Shown here: piece by piece, positions 6,934-13,486 of the stretch
Position numbering within the stretch: position 1 is the stretch's first letter
How the letters are laid out: the number at the start of each line of letters is the position of its first letter
Source: Xanthobacteraceae bacterium
Lineage (GTDB): Bacteria > Pseudomonadota > Alphaproteobacteria > Rhizobiales > Xanthobacteraceae
Assembly (NCBI GenBank): GCA_030038995.1
Contig: JASHQS010000316.1
Coordinates: 1 to 35,506 of the forward strand
Reading direction: 5' to 3'
Length of the DNA stretch: 35,506 nucleotides
Program-made: the position numbers and the translations under genes
Notes under the pieces: model-generated
Told to the model about the DNA's origin: nothing
Seen by the model: the letters and a program-made list of their open reading frames with translations, nothing else
The model's database searches: none

Positions 6934-7167
6934 ATGAAAGCTCGCAAAGACATCGAGCGCACGGAGCAGTATCGCCGAGAAGCCTCGGCCTGCGCCGCAG
7001 CAGCGGTTCACGCACTCACTGCCGAGCTCAAGCAAGCCTACCTCGATCTCGAGCAGGGCTGGCTCTGCCTTGCGCCCAAGGGCGATGCAGGCCGGATTGC
7101 GTCGGCGGACGAGCAGACTGCAGGCGACGGCGAGGCCGCCGGTTCGCCGGGCGGAAGCCGCGAATAA
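6934..7167 (+). CDS. Small helical protein, first gene of riboswitch C operon
   Basis: A 77-residue protein. Its first half (ERTEQYRREASACAAAAVHA, then LDLEQGWLCLA) resembles a common small helical protein of Rhizobiales with the pattern YRREAxxC and W-x-x-LA, for which no function is established. The last 25 residues are Gly/Ala/Glu-rich and probably disordered. The start is fixed by AAGGAG ten bases upstream, which lies inside the switching hairpin, so this is the gene directly controlled at translation. It lies 60 bases before the dynamin-like GTPase gene. Confidence 0.75.
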   Translation: MKARKDIERTEQYRREASACAAAAVHALTAELKQAYLDLEQGWLCLAPKGDAGRIASADEQTAGDGEAAGSPGGSRE

Positions 7168-7227
7168 CGCTTTCGGGCAGTTCCGCAGAACAACACCCTT
7201 GTCCCATCGGCGAAAGCTGTCCAAGAC

Positions 7228-8907
7228 ATGGATCTGCGCGAATACGAGCAGAAGAAGTTCACGATCGCGGAGGTGCTGCGAGCGGCCGCCAAGGCTGTTC
7301 CGGAGGACGCCACTGAACTTCGCGAGCGTCTCCAGGACCTGTTCGCTCGCTTGGCAGAGGATCGCTTCAATCTCGTGGTGGTCGGCCGCTTCAATCGCGG
7401 CAAGACGTCCCTGATGAACGCTGTCCTCGGCAGCAATCGTCTTCCGACCGACATCGTTCCGCTCACGTCCGTGATCACCACCGTGACCTACGGCAGCACC
7501 GAGCGCGTCATTCTTAAATACCGGAACAGGCGGCTCGACAGCGAAATCCCGATAGAGGAACTGCCGCAGCACATCACCCAACAGGGTAATCCCGCCAACC
7601 GGCTTGGCATTCGAACCGCCGAAGTCGAGCTTCCAGCCGAAATTCTGCGCCGCGGCTTTTACTTCGTTGACACTCCTGGGCTGGGGTCGGTGGTTGTAGA
7701 AAATACGCTGACGACGGAATCCTTCCTTCCCGAAGCCGACGCTTTCGTCCTCGTAACCAGTCACGACAGTCCGTTATCGGAGGATGAAGTTCGCTTCCTC
7801 AAAGCAGCCTCTGCCCAACGGAGTCGCACCTTTATCGTCGTCAACAAGCATGATGCCATTTCACCCGGGCAGCGAGAGAAGGTAATCGATTTCATTCGCG
7901 AACAATTAAGCGCGATGTTTGGAGACGTTGCGATCCAAATCTTCTCCGCTTCCTCGACCGAGGGCCTACAGGCCAAGTTGTCAAAGAATTCAGAGCAGCT
8001 CGCCGCCAGTGGAATTCCCGAGTTTGAAAACGCGCTTATTCATTTCCTTCTCAACGAAAAGAGTCGCGAATTTCTGACGCGCATGTGCAGCCGGGTGGTG
8101 GACTTGATGCATGATCTTCCACACTGGCCGGAAATGCAGTGGTTCAGCGGCCGGCTCGCGTCCCTGGCGCGGGAATTCGGCCCAAAGGACGAACTCCCAC
8201 GAACACTGCGAGCGGCGGAAGCTTCGGAATCGTTTGCCAACCTACATCAGCTGCCTACGTGTGAGATCTGCGCACAAATCGCCCATGACCTCTGGAACTT
8301 CATCTCAAAGTACCAATCCGACATCATCATCGATGCCGAGGAGAGGCAACGGTTCGCTGTCAGCGGCGGTTTCTGCCCATTTCACGCTTGGCAGCTCCAA
8401 TCCGTCCAGTCGCCGTATGGTATCTGCGTCGGTTATCCTCCCCTTTTGGAGCAAATCGCCGCCGAACTCCGGCAAACCGCTTCCGCTGCATCGGTCGACG
8501 AGATTTGCGCGAACATCCGCACTTCAGCTTTCAGCAGAAACTGCGTTGCATGCGACGTCCGCGCCGACGCAGAGAGAAAATATGTCCAAGCGACGGCAGG
8601 TCGACTGCGACAGCAGCACATCGTGGATTCGCTGTCGGCAATTTGCCTTCCGCATCTCGCGATGCTTGCAAGCTCGTTGCCCGATCATGAGCTGCTGCGC
8701 CTTTTGCTGAAACGCGAAGCGGCCGTGTTCGAGCGTTCTGCCGAGGATATGCGACGATACGCGGTTAAACACGATGCGCTTCGTCGCTACCTCGCCAGCC
8801 ACGAAGAAAGTACGGCGGCGGAGCGGGCGGTTGTGTTGGTCGCCGGTCGTCGGCAGGTCAACATACCAACACAGACCGGGTCGCTCTTGCCTGTGGTGCA
8901 AACATGA
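7228..8907 (+). CDS. Dynamin-like GTPase with C-terminal Cys/His domain
   Basis: The 559-residue protein has a dynamin-type GTPase domain: P-loop GRFNRGKTS (53-61), switch threonine in PLTSVIT (78-84), DTPG (148-151) and NKHD (206-209). Bacterial dynamins bind and remodel membranes. The second half differs from standard dynamins. It holds two copies of a Cys-x2-Cys plus Cys-x2-His pattern (C345/C348 with C383/H386; C439/C442 with C473/H476), including GFCPFHAW, which resembles the metal-binding unit of DUF6062-like proteins and may hold zinc. No membrane segment is obvious. The ATG start is not preceded by a strong ribosome site, so coupling to the upstream gene is possible. It is likely a partner of the second dynamin at 10749-12581, since bacterial dynamins often work in pairs. 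Confidence 0.85.
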   Translation: MDLREYEQKKFTIAEVLRAAAKAVPEDATELRERLQDLFARLAEDRFNLVVVGRFNRGKTSLMNAVLGSNRLPTDIVPLTSVITTVTYGSTERVILKYRNRRLDSEIPIEELPQHITQQGNPANRLGIRTAEVELPAEILRRGFYFVDTPGLGSVVVENTLTTESFLPEADAFVLVTSHDSPLSEDEVRFLKAASAQRSRTFIVVNKHDAISPGQREKVIDFIREQLSAMFGDVAIQIFSASSTEGLQAKLSKNSEQLAASGIPEFENALIHFLLNEKSREFLTRMCSRVVDLMHDLPHWPEMQWFSGRLASLAREFGPKDELPRTLRAAEASESFANLHQLPTCEICAQIAHDLWNFISKYQSDIIIDAEERQRFAVSGGFCPFHAWQLQSVQSPYGICVGYPPLLEQIAAELRQTASAASVDEICANIRTSAFSRNCVACDVRADAERKYVQATAGRLRQQHIVDSLSAICLPHLAMLASSLPDHELLRLLLKREAAVFERSAEDMRRYAVKHDALRRYLASHEESTAAERAVVLVAGRRQVNIPTQTGSLLPVVQT

Positions 8908-8926
8908 CAGCGCGGCGTTCGATATC

Positions 8927-9724
8927 ATGACAAAGCTCCCGCCAGGTGGTCGCCGGTTTTTTCACGCGTGGTGGACGATGCTGTCGCCCGGGGCGCCATT
9001 GCCACCAGACATAAAGCTGGCCGGCAGTGTCGTTCTCATTATCGCTACCGTCGGTACGGTGATGATCACGTGCGATGCATGGGTCATAGACGAAATGCGT
9101 CAGCTGCCCCGCGGATTCGTTGAGATGTTTGACATTCTGATCGACCTTGGCAAATCGGGCTGGATTTTATTCCCGATCGTGGGACTTCTTATGCTGAGCT
9201 GTTACGCCAGATCATATGCACCTAAACGGTACGCCAAGCTTGTGATTGCCACCCTTGAGGTACGCCTGTCTTTCCTCTTTTTGGCCATTGGCGTGCCGGG
9301 CCTCGTCAGCTCGTTTGCCACAGAGCTAATCGGCCGCGCCCGTCCATACGTGGCGGACGGCGATCCGTTCATCTTTCACCCGCTCGCATTCCATGCGCAG
9401 TATGCGAGCTTGCCGTCAGGGCATTCGACCACGGCGTTTGCTGCTGCTGTTGCAATTGGAGCGGTTTGGCCGCATCTTCGCCCATCCGTCTGGAGCTATG
9501 CGCTTCTCGTCGCTGCGAGCCGCGTCATTGTCATCGCACACTTTCCGAGCGACGTTTTGGCAAGCGCTATCGTTGGCGTATTGGGCGCGCTTCTGGTGCG
9601 CAACTATTTTGCAAGCCGCCGCCTGGTGTTTTCCATTAGAAGCGATGGCAGCGTCTATGCCCTGCCCGGGCCGTCGTGGAAGCGCTTGCGGGCGGTCACG
9701 AGCAGCATAAATGACGGGGCCTAG
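8927..9724 (+). CDS. PAP2-family membrane phosphatase
   Basis: A 265-residue integral membrane protein with the three phosphatase motifs of the PAP2/undecaprenyl-pyrophosphate phosphatase family: GRARP (136-140), PSGH (163-166) and SR-x5-HFPSDV (198-210), with H166, R199 and H205 as expected catalytic residues. The lysine that usually opens motif one, seven residues before the Arg, is Thr132 here. Members remove phosphate from lipid phosphates or pyrophosphates at the membrane surface. The start at 8927 lacks a ribosome binding site. It overlaps the stop of an 8-codon ORF that itself starts in an ATGA overlap with the GTPase gene, which suggests translational coupling. It is third in the riboswitch C operon. 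Confidence 0.82.
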   Translation: MTKLPPGGRRFFHAWWTMLSPGAPLPPDIKLAGSVVLIIATVGTVMITCDAWVIDEMRQLPRGFVEMFDILIDLGKSGWILFPIVGLLMLSCYARSYAPKRYAKLVIATLEVRLSFLFLAIGVPGLVSSFATELIGRARPYVADGDPFIFHPLAFHAQYASLPSGHSTTAFAAAVAIGAVWPHLRPSVWSYALLVAASRVIVIAHFPSDVLASAIVGVLGALLVRNYFASRRLVFSIRSDGSVYALPGPSWKRLRAVTSSINDGA

Positions 9725-9772
9725 CAACGGTCCAGGCAATAGCCTCGATTACGTTGGCCAGCGTGCGGCGTT

Positions 9773-10723
9773 ATGAGACCAGGGCAGCAGTCAAGGGTCG
9801 AGCAAGCGATCGCCAAGCTCAAGTCATTCGGCGAAGGCGATGCCGGCGTGCTCGATGTAGTCGCCTGCGGCGAAGAAGCTGTTCCTGGCCTCCGAGCACT
9901 CCTGTTCGAACGCGAGCGCAGCGGTCTCTACCAAGCGCGTTGCCGCGCCGCCGAGGCGCTCTCTGCTCTCCATGCCCATAAGGTCCTCATGGAATTCCTG
10001 AGAGCCGAACGAGCGATTTCCGACCCGGTGGAGCGGTTAGGTGAAGACGCGGTAATCGGCGCGGCGGCTTTGGCACTGGCCAACGTTCGCGACCAGCAGG
10101 TCTTCGAGCTGCTGTTGATGCTGGCGCGCCGGCCGGCCCTGACGGGCGTGATCGGAGCCTTAGGTGCATTCGGAAGGGTGGAAGCAATACCGGCACTGAT
10201 CGATGCTCTTGGAGAGGACGCCAGCCGCCATACCGCCGAGAGCGCGCTGCGGAAGCTAGGGGCCGGCGCACGCGCTTCCCTGCTGAACGCCGCTACTCCA
10301 CGAGCGGCGTGTGGCGCGCGGGAGAGCGAGTCGAGCGCCCGGCGGCGGCGAAGCGCAGTCGGCTTGCTAGCGGAAATGGACCTTACCCCCGGCGCGTGGC
10401 GGGCTCTGCGTCCTCTCATGCACGACAGCGACAGCAAGGTCGCAGCACTAGTCTGCCAAGTTGGTTTGGATCAGGCGTCGCCCTCGGATCGAAGAGAGGC
10501 CGCACATGCCCTCATAGCGCTTCTCGAAAATGACGATTGGCTGCTCCGAGAACAGATCGAAGCCTGTTTGGTCGGCCACTTCGAGGGAACGGTGCGGGAA
10601 GCGATTGAAGCATGCTTGAACGAACCGCGGCCTGAAGTTACGGCGCCAAGAAGTCAGGTCAATGATATTCTCCGCAGGGTAGTAGCACGGGCCAGGTCTT
10701 CGCCCGCATCACCACCGCAATGA
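9773..10723 (+). CDS. HEAT-repeat protein
   Basis: This 316-residue, almost wholly helical protein has repeats of the HEAT/PBS-lyase type, such as AVIGAAALALANVRDQQVFELLL, TGVIGALGAFGRVEAIPALIDAL and AESALRKLGAGARASLL. Such solenoids act as protein-binding scaffolds. No enzyme motif is visible. A Ser/Arg-rich loop at about 185-197 divides the protein. It is the last gene of the riboswitch C operon, 48 bases after the PAP2 gene, and converges with the second dynamin gene. It may assemble the operon's GTPase and phosphatase at the membrane, but that is inference from position only. Confidence 0.75.
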   Translation: MRPGQQSRVEQAIAKLKSFGEGDAGVLDVVACGEEAVPGLRALLFERERSGLYQARCRAAEALSALHAHKVLMEFLRAERAISDPVERLGEDAVIGAAALALANVRDQQVFELLLMLARRPALTGVIGALGAFGRVEAIPALIDALGEDASRHTAESALRKLGAGARASLLNAATPRAACGARESESSARRRRSAVGLLAEMDLTPGAWRALRPLMHDSDSKVAALVCQVGLDQASPSDRREAAHALIALLENDDWLLREQIEACLVGHFEGTVREAIEACLNEPRPEVTAPRSQVNDILRRVVARARSSPASPPQ

Positions 10724-10748
10724 GCTTGGTCGCTGTGCCGCCTGGCGC

Positions 10749-12581
10749 CTATGTCGGGTGCGGGCGGCCCCCCTGCAACTCATCTCGGGCCGACGCAAGG
10801 GATGCCATGGCGGAGGTCAAGCGATGCAGTTCTGGCTGGACGGAAAAGGACTGATCGCGCTTGCGGGCCAGAGCTTCGTTGATGACGTTCCTCGTGGCCG
10901 AAATCGCCTCGTCGAGGCGTTCCTCAAAATGGGCTGTGGCTTTGCGGAAAGTCTCGTCGAGCCCGCGCCAGATGGCCCAGCGGAGATTCTCGGCATTGCG
11001 GATGATTAGCTCCTCGGCTTGCCGCATCATGCGCGCCCGCAGCCGCGACCGCCGCAGCGGCGCCGGAAGCATCCGATCAACGAACCGGCCCGGGTCGGGA
11101 ATGAGCCTGAGGGGGGTGGTCTCGGTCACCCAATAGGGGTCTTCGCCGAGTTCGAACGGCTCGTACTCAGTATCCGGGCCAAGCGGCACATTGAAAATTT
11201 CAGCAGCAGTTTGGCGGACGCGGCGGACCAACGAATCGATGCGACCCTGGCAAGCAAGGAGAGCGGCGCTGGTATCGGCGGCGAACGCGCTTGTCAGCGG
11301 TTCACGCGCCGCCTCGAATTCTCCCTGCATGGCCGCGGTGAGCGCGCGTCGCACCCCTTCCTCCCATGTCTTCGGCACGGTGCCCGACAGGCTCGTATCG
11401 ATGACATGGCCGAGCTTTGCCGCAACCTCCTTGCGCAGGGTCCCGATGTTGCAATCGAGCGCCTGCCGCAGCCGTCTATGGTCACCGGCGAGCAAATCTC
11501 GCGTCACGCGCCGCTGCTCCTCGATCGAACGCAATGCCTCCTGAAACTCGTTTGATTTCACGGTCAACTCTTCCACCGGCATGTCCAGGGCGCGGACACG
11601 AAGCTCGAGTTCCGCGGAACCCTGCGCCAGGATATCCGCCGCCTTGCCACGCACCGCCTCCGCCAGCCAGCGAATTTTCGCACGAGCCAAAGAACGCAAA
11701 AGGTGCTCTTCAAGTGCCGCAATGCCACTGCTTTCCAAGGCCCGATCGTCGCCGTGCTGCTTGGCCTCGAGCGCATCACGGGCCGAGATGCAGAAGATTC
11801 GGGCATCAGCATCACTGAGCGATTTTTCTGTCAGTACCGTTTGCAAAAAATCCAGGACGCTGCGCTGCTCGTCAGAGCGCAGGTAATCCGCTTTGTTCAG
11901 TACGAAGAACACGCGAGGTATTTTCGGCTTCAGCCGGCGCAGGAAGTCGAGTTCGGCTTCGGTGATCGGCGGATCGGCCGAAACGACGAAGAAGGCGGCG
12001 TCGCATTCCGGCAGAACCTGCAGGGCAGCTTCGGTATTGTGCCGCAGCGTCGAGCCCACTCCGGGTGTATCGATGATTACCGTACCATCCGCCAGCATAT
12101 CGGCGGGATAGAACAACTCGACGCGCTCCACACCAAGCTGGTTTTCCGGATTGCCATCCTCGGCGACAAAGCGAAACAGAACGTCGCGGATTTCGTCTAT
12201 GGTCTGCGGCGAAAACTGTTCGGCAGGCCGTGCATCCTTGAAATGCACGACAATGCGCGGCGCCCGGTCCCACGCAATGAAGGTGGCGATAGCCGTCAAT
12301 GGAATGACCCCCGTTGGGAGGACGGCTGCGCCGAGCAGCGCATTGATGAACGTGCTTTTGCCGCGCTTGAATTGACCCAGCACGGCCAGTTGAAAGCGTT
12401 CGTGTTCAAGCCGCCGATGCAGGCCGCGGAACCGCTGCACGAGTTGCGAGTGCGATCCCATTGCGCTTTCGAGCGTCGGCTCGATGCGACCCAGTACGGC
12501 GGCAAGCGCATCTGATTCGCCGTTGGACTGCCGGTGCGGTGTCGCTCGTTGGGGCGCCGTGATGCGAGAGCTCTCGTTCAT
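10749..12581 (-). CDS. Dynamin-like GTPase
   Basis: The 610-residue protein has a clear dynamin-family GTPase domain: GQFKRGKST (69-77), PLTAIAT (94-100), DTPG (171-174) and NKAD (229-232). Long helical and coiled-coil segments (about 310-420 and 540-600) follow, as in bacterial dynamin-like proteins. A proline- and arginine-rich stretch near 515-530 (LPAPLRRSRLRARMM) may be the membrane-binding paddle. The start ATG overlaps the stop of the upstream gene as ATGA, so the two are co-translated. It is the last gene behind riboswitch D. Together with the GTPase at 7228-8907 it may form a pair that reshapes or protects the inner membrane during fluoride stress. The fluoride link rests on the riboswitch, the membrane role on the family. 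Confidence 0.88.
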   Translation of the reverse strand: MNESSRITAPQRATPHRQSNGESDALAAVLGRIEPTLESAMGSHSQLVQRFRGLHRRLEHERFQLAVLGQFKRGKSTFINALLGAAVLPTGVIPLTAIATFIAWDRAPRIVVHFKDARPAEQFSPQTIDEIRDVLFRFVAEDGNPENQLGVERVELFYPADMLADGTVIIDTPGVGSTLRHNTEAALQVLPECDAAFFVVSADPPITEAELDFLRRLKPKIPRVFFVLNKADYLRSDEQRSVLDFLQTVLTEKSLSDADARIFCISARDALEAKQHGDDRALESSGIAALEEHLLRSLARAKIRWLAEAVRGKAADILAQGSAELELRVRALDMPVEELTVKSNEFQEALRSIEEQRRVTRDLLAGDHRRLRQALDCNIGTLRKEVAAKLGHVIDTSLSGTVPKTWEEGVRRALTAAMQGEFEAAREPLTSAFAADTSAALLACQGRIDSLVRRVRQTAAEIFNVPLGPDTEYEPFELGEDPYWVTETTPLRLIPDPGRFVDRMLPAPLRRSRLRARMMRQAEELIIRNAENLRWAIWRGLDETFRKATAHFEERLDEAISATRNVINEALARKRDQSFSVQPELHRLTSAMASLASARDELQGGRPHPT

Positions 12582-13075
12582 GGAGTGTCGCTCTCGTCAA
12601 CGTCTGCGAACTCCGGATCATCCCCAGCATCGGCTTCGCTATCTTCCAAGAACGATTTGTTGCCAATTTTGGCCTCTTGCGCACGCAACCAAGCCAAGAT
12701 GTCGCCGCGCTGGCCGCTGATCGGACGCGCCCATCGCAGATTTTTCAATGCTTTGCTCTCCTCGCCTGCCCACCAGTATTCCTTGATGACCATAAACGAC
12801 CAGCCGCGACGGCCGGACCGCGTCATTGTGAAAATCTCGATGGCAAGGCCATGCCGTGGATTGGTTACGCTGTGACGCTCGCGTTCAAATTCGACGCCGT
12901 CGTGCCGCCAGTGCGAGCGCTTCGAGCCCGGATTCGTGAGGCTCAGGAGGAGGTCGAAGGCCCGAAAAAAGGCTGGATCGCCAAAGCTTCTCACGACGCG
13001 TGTTCCTTCAAAGGCAACGCGACGCACGGGCTTTTCGGCAAACTTGCAAAGCGAGGGTTCATATGGCGCTCCCAC
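12578..13075 (-). CDS. Hypothetical protein behind riboswitch D
   Basis: The open frame gives up to 165 residues and no family I can name. It is soluble, rich in aromatic and basic residues (RSGRRGWSFMVIKEYWWAGEE, RWARPISGQRGDILAWLRAQE), with an acidic C-terminal tail. The start is unclear because the frame has no ATG near the front. GTG at 13075 lies inside the masking hairpin but has no ribosome site. GTG at 13027 is possible. GTG at 12994 overlaps the stop of a 23-codon leader ORF as GTGA, giving a 138-residue protein by coupled translation. The last stop overlaps the dynamin start as ATGA. A role with the dynamin is suggested by this coupling. Confidence 0.65.
   Translation of the reverse strand: MGAPYEPSLCKFAEKPVRRVAFEGTRVVRSFGDPAFFRAFDLLLSLTNPGSKRSHWRHDGVEFERERHSVTNPRHGLAIEIFTMTRSGRRGWSFMVIKEYWWAGEESKALKNLRWARPISGQRGDILAWLRAQEAKIGNKSFLEDSEADAGDDPEFADVDESDTP
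12991..13062 (-). CDS. Possible 23-codon leader peptide of riboswitch D
   Basis: ATG at 13062 is preceded by GGGAG at a six-base spacing, the best ribosome site in this leader, and the frame runs 23 codons (MNPRFASLPK...) to a TGA at 12991. That stop overlaps a GTG in the frame of the next gene as GTGA. The GGGAG lies in the 3' arm of the masking hairpin, so translation would depend on fluoride. No peptide family is recognised. Confidence 0.35.
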   Translation of the reverse strand: MNPRFASLPKSPCVALPLKEHAS

Positions 13076-13098
13076 CGCCGGTTGTCATGCGGCAGGAG
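13069..13098 (-). promoter_or_regulatory. Ribosome-site masking hairpin of riboswitch D
   Basis: On the minus strand CTCCTGCCGC (13089-13098) pairs with GCGGTGGGAG (13069-13078) over 10 bp with two G-U pairs. The 5' arm is the aptamer strand. The 3' arm contains both a GGGAG ribosome site and the GTG at 13075. No T run follows, so this acts on translation. Confidence 0.7.
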
Positions 13099-13137
13099 TC
13101 ATCAGCCCGAAGGCACTTGGCGGGGGACCCCATCCCC
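13093..13137 (-). promoter_or_regulatory. Fluoride (crcB) riboswitch D
   Basis: The minus strand reads GGGG-AUG-GGGUC-CCCC, linker, UGCC-UUCG-GGC, UGAUG-ACUCC-UG. P1 is GGGG/CCCC, the pseudoknot is GGGGUC/GACUCC (one G-U), and P3 carries a UUCG loop. All conserved ligand-site bases are present. It points away from riboswitch E; the two aptamers are about 125 bases apart, back to back. Confidence 0.87.
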
Positions 13138-13150
13138 GTCGATCCGACGC

Positions 13151-13179
13151 GATATAATCTCGCACGGCCGTGCGGACAA
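13151..13179 (-). promoter_or_regulatory. Sigma70-like promoter for riboswitch D
   Basis: On the minus strand -35 TTGTCC (13174-13179), 17-base spacer, -10 TATATC (13151-13156), 13 bases before the aptamer. Confidence 0.6.
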
Positions 13180-13220
13180 GCCGATAAACGACTCCTCGAC
13201 GGCACGAAACCAAAAGGTCA

Positions 13221-13249
13221 TTGATCGAGTTGCACGAATGGCCTAGATT
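13221..13249 (+). promoter_or_regulatory. Sigma70-like promoter for riboswitch E
   Basis: -35 TTGATC (13221-13226), 17-base spacer, -10 TAGATT (13244-13249), 13 bases before aptamer E. Confidence 0.5.
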
Positions 13250-13262
13250 GGCGTCAGGAATC

Positions 13263-13311
13263 GGCGATGGAGTTCGCCCCAACTGCCCGCCAAGGGCTAA
13301 TGACTCCTACA
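13263..13311 (+). promoter_or_regulatory. Fluoride (crcB) riboswitch E
   Basis: GGCG-AUG-GAGUU-CGCC, CCAACU linker, GCCC-GCCAA-GGGC, UAAUG-ACUCC-UACAG. It is close base for base to the crystallised Thermotoga fluoride aptamer in layout: P1 GGCG/CGCC, pseudoknot GGAGUU/GACUCC, P3 of four pairs. Downstream, TCCTAC (13305-13310) can pair with GTAGGA (13345-13350) within a long hairpin, and ACTCC (13303-13307) can pair with GGAGT (13362-13366) at the ribosome site of a small ORF. Which of these is the switch is not clear. It controls the Hyf-like operon. Confidence 0.92.
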
Positions 13312-13372
13312 GCCAGCCGCTCGATCTGACGATCGGCCTGGCGCGTAGGAACGAAGTCGGCGGAGTGGTCCT

Positions 13373-13486
13373 GTGGCGATCATTGCCGGTGCTCTGCGTG
13401 GTATAGCCGCGCCGCCAAGGCGCGAATCGAAACGCGTGGTCCGGCCGCCGCAGTCTCGCTACATTGAGGCGGCTACCCCATGCTAG
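13373..13486 (+). CDS. Possible 37-codon leader ORF of the Hyf-like operon
   Basis: A GTG-start frame (MAIIAGALRGIAAPPRRESK...) is preceded by CGGAG at a seven-base spacing and ends at a TAG that overlaps the first codons of the next gene by seven bases. Its ribosome site is complementary to the aptamer strand ACTCC. It is basic with a short hydrophobic start and no known family. Its value may lie in coupling translation of the membrane subunit to fluoride. Confidence 0.35.
   Translation: MAIIAGALRGIAAPPRRESKRVVRPPQSRYIEAATPC

Noticed and set aside
13221-13406. 60-codon plus-strand frame across riboswitch E
   Set aside because: Its codons are the aptamer itself; no ribosome site and no protein character.
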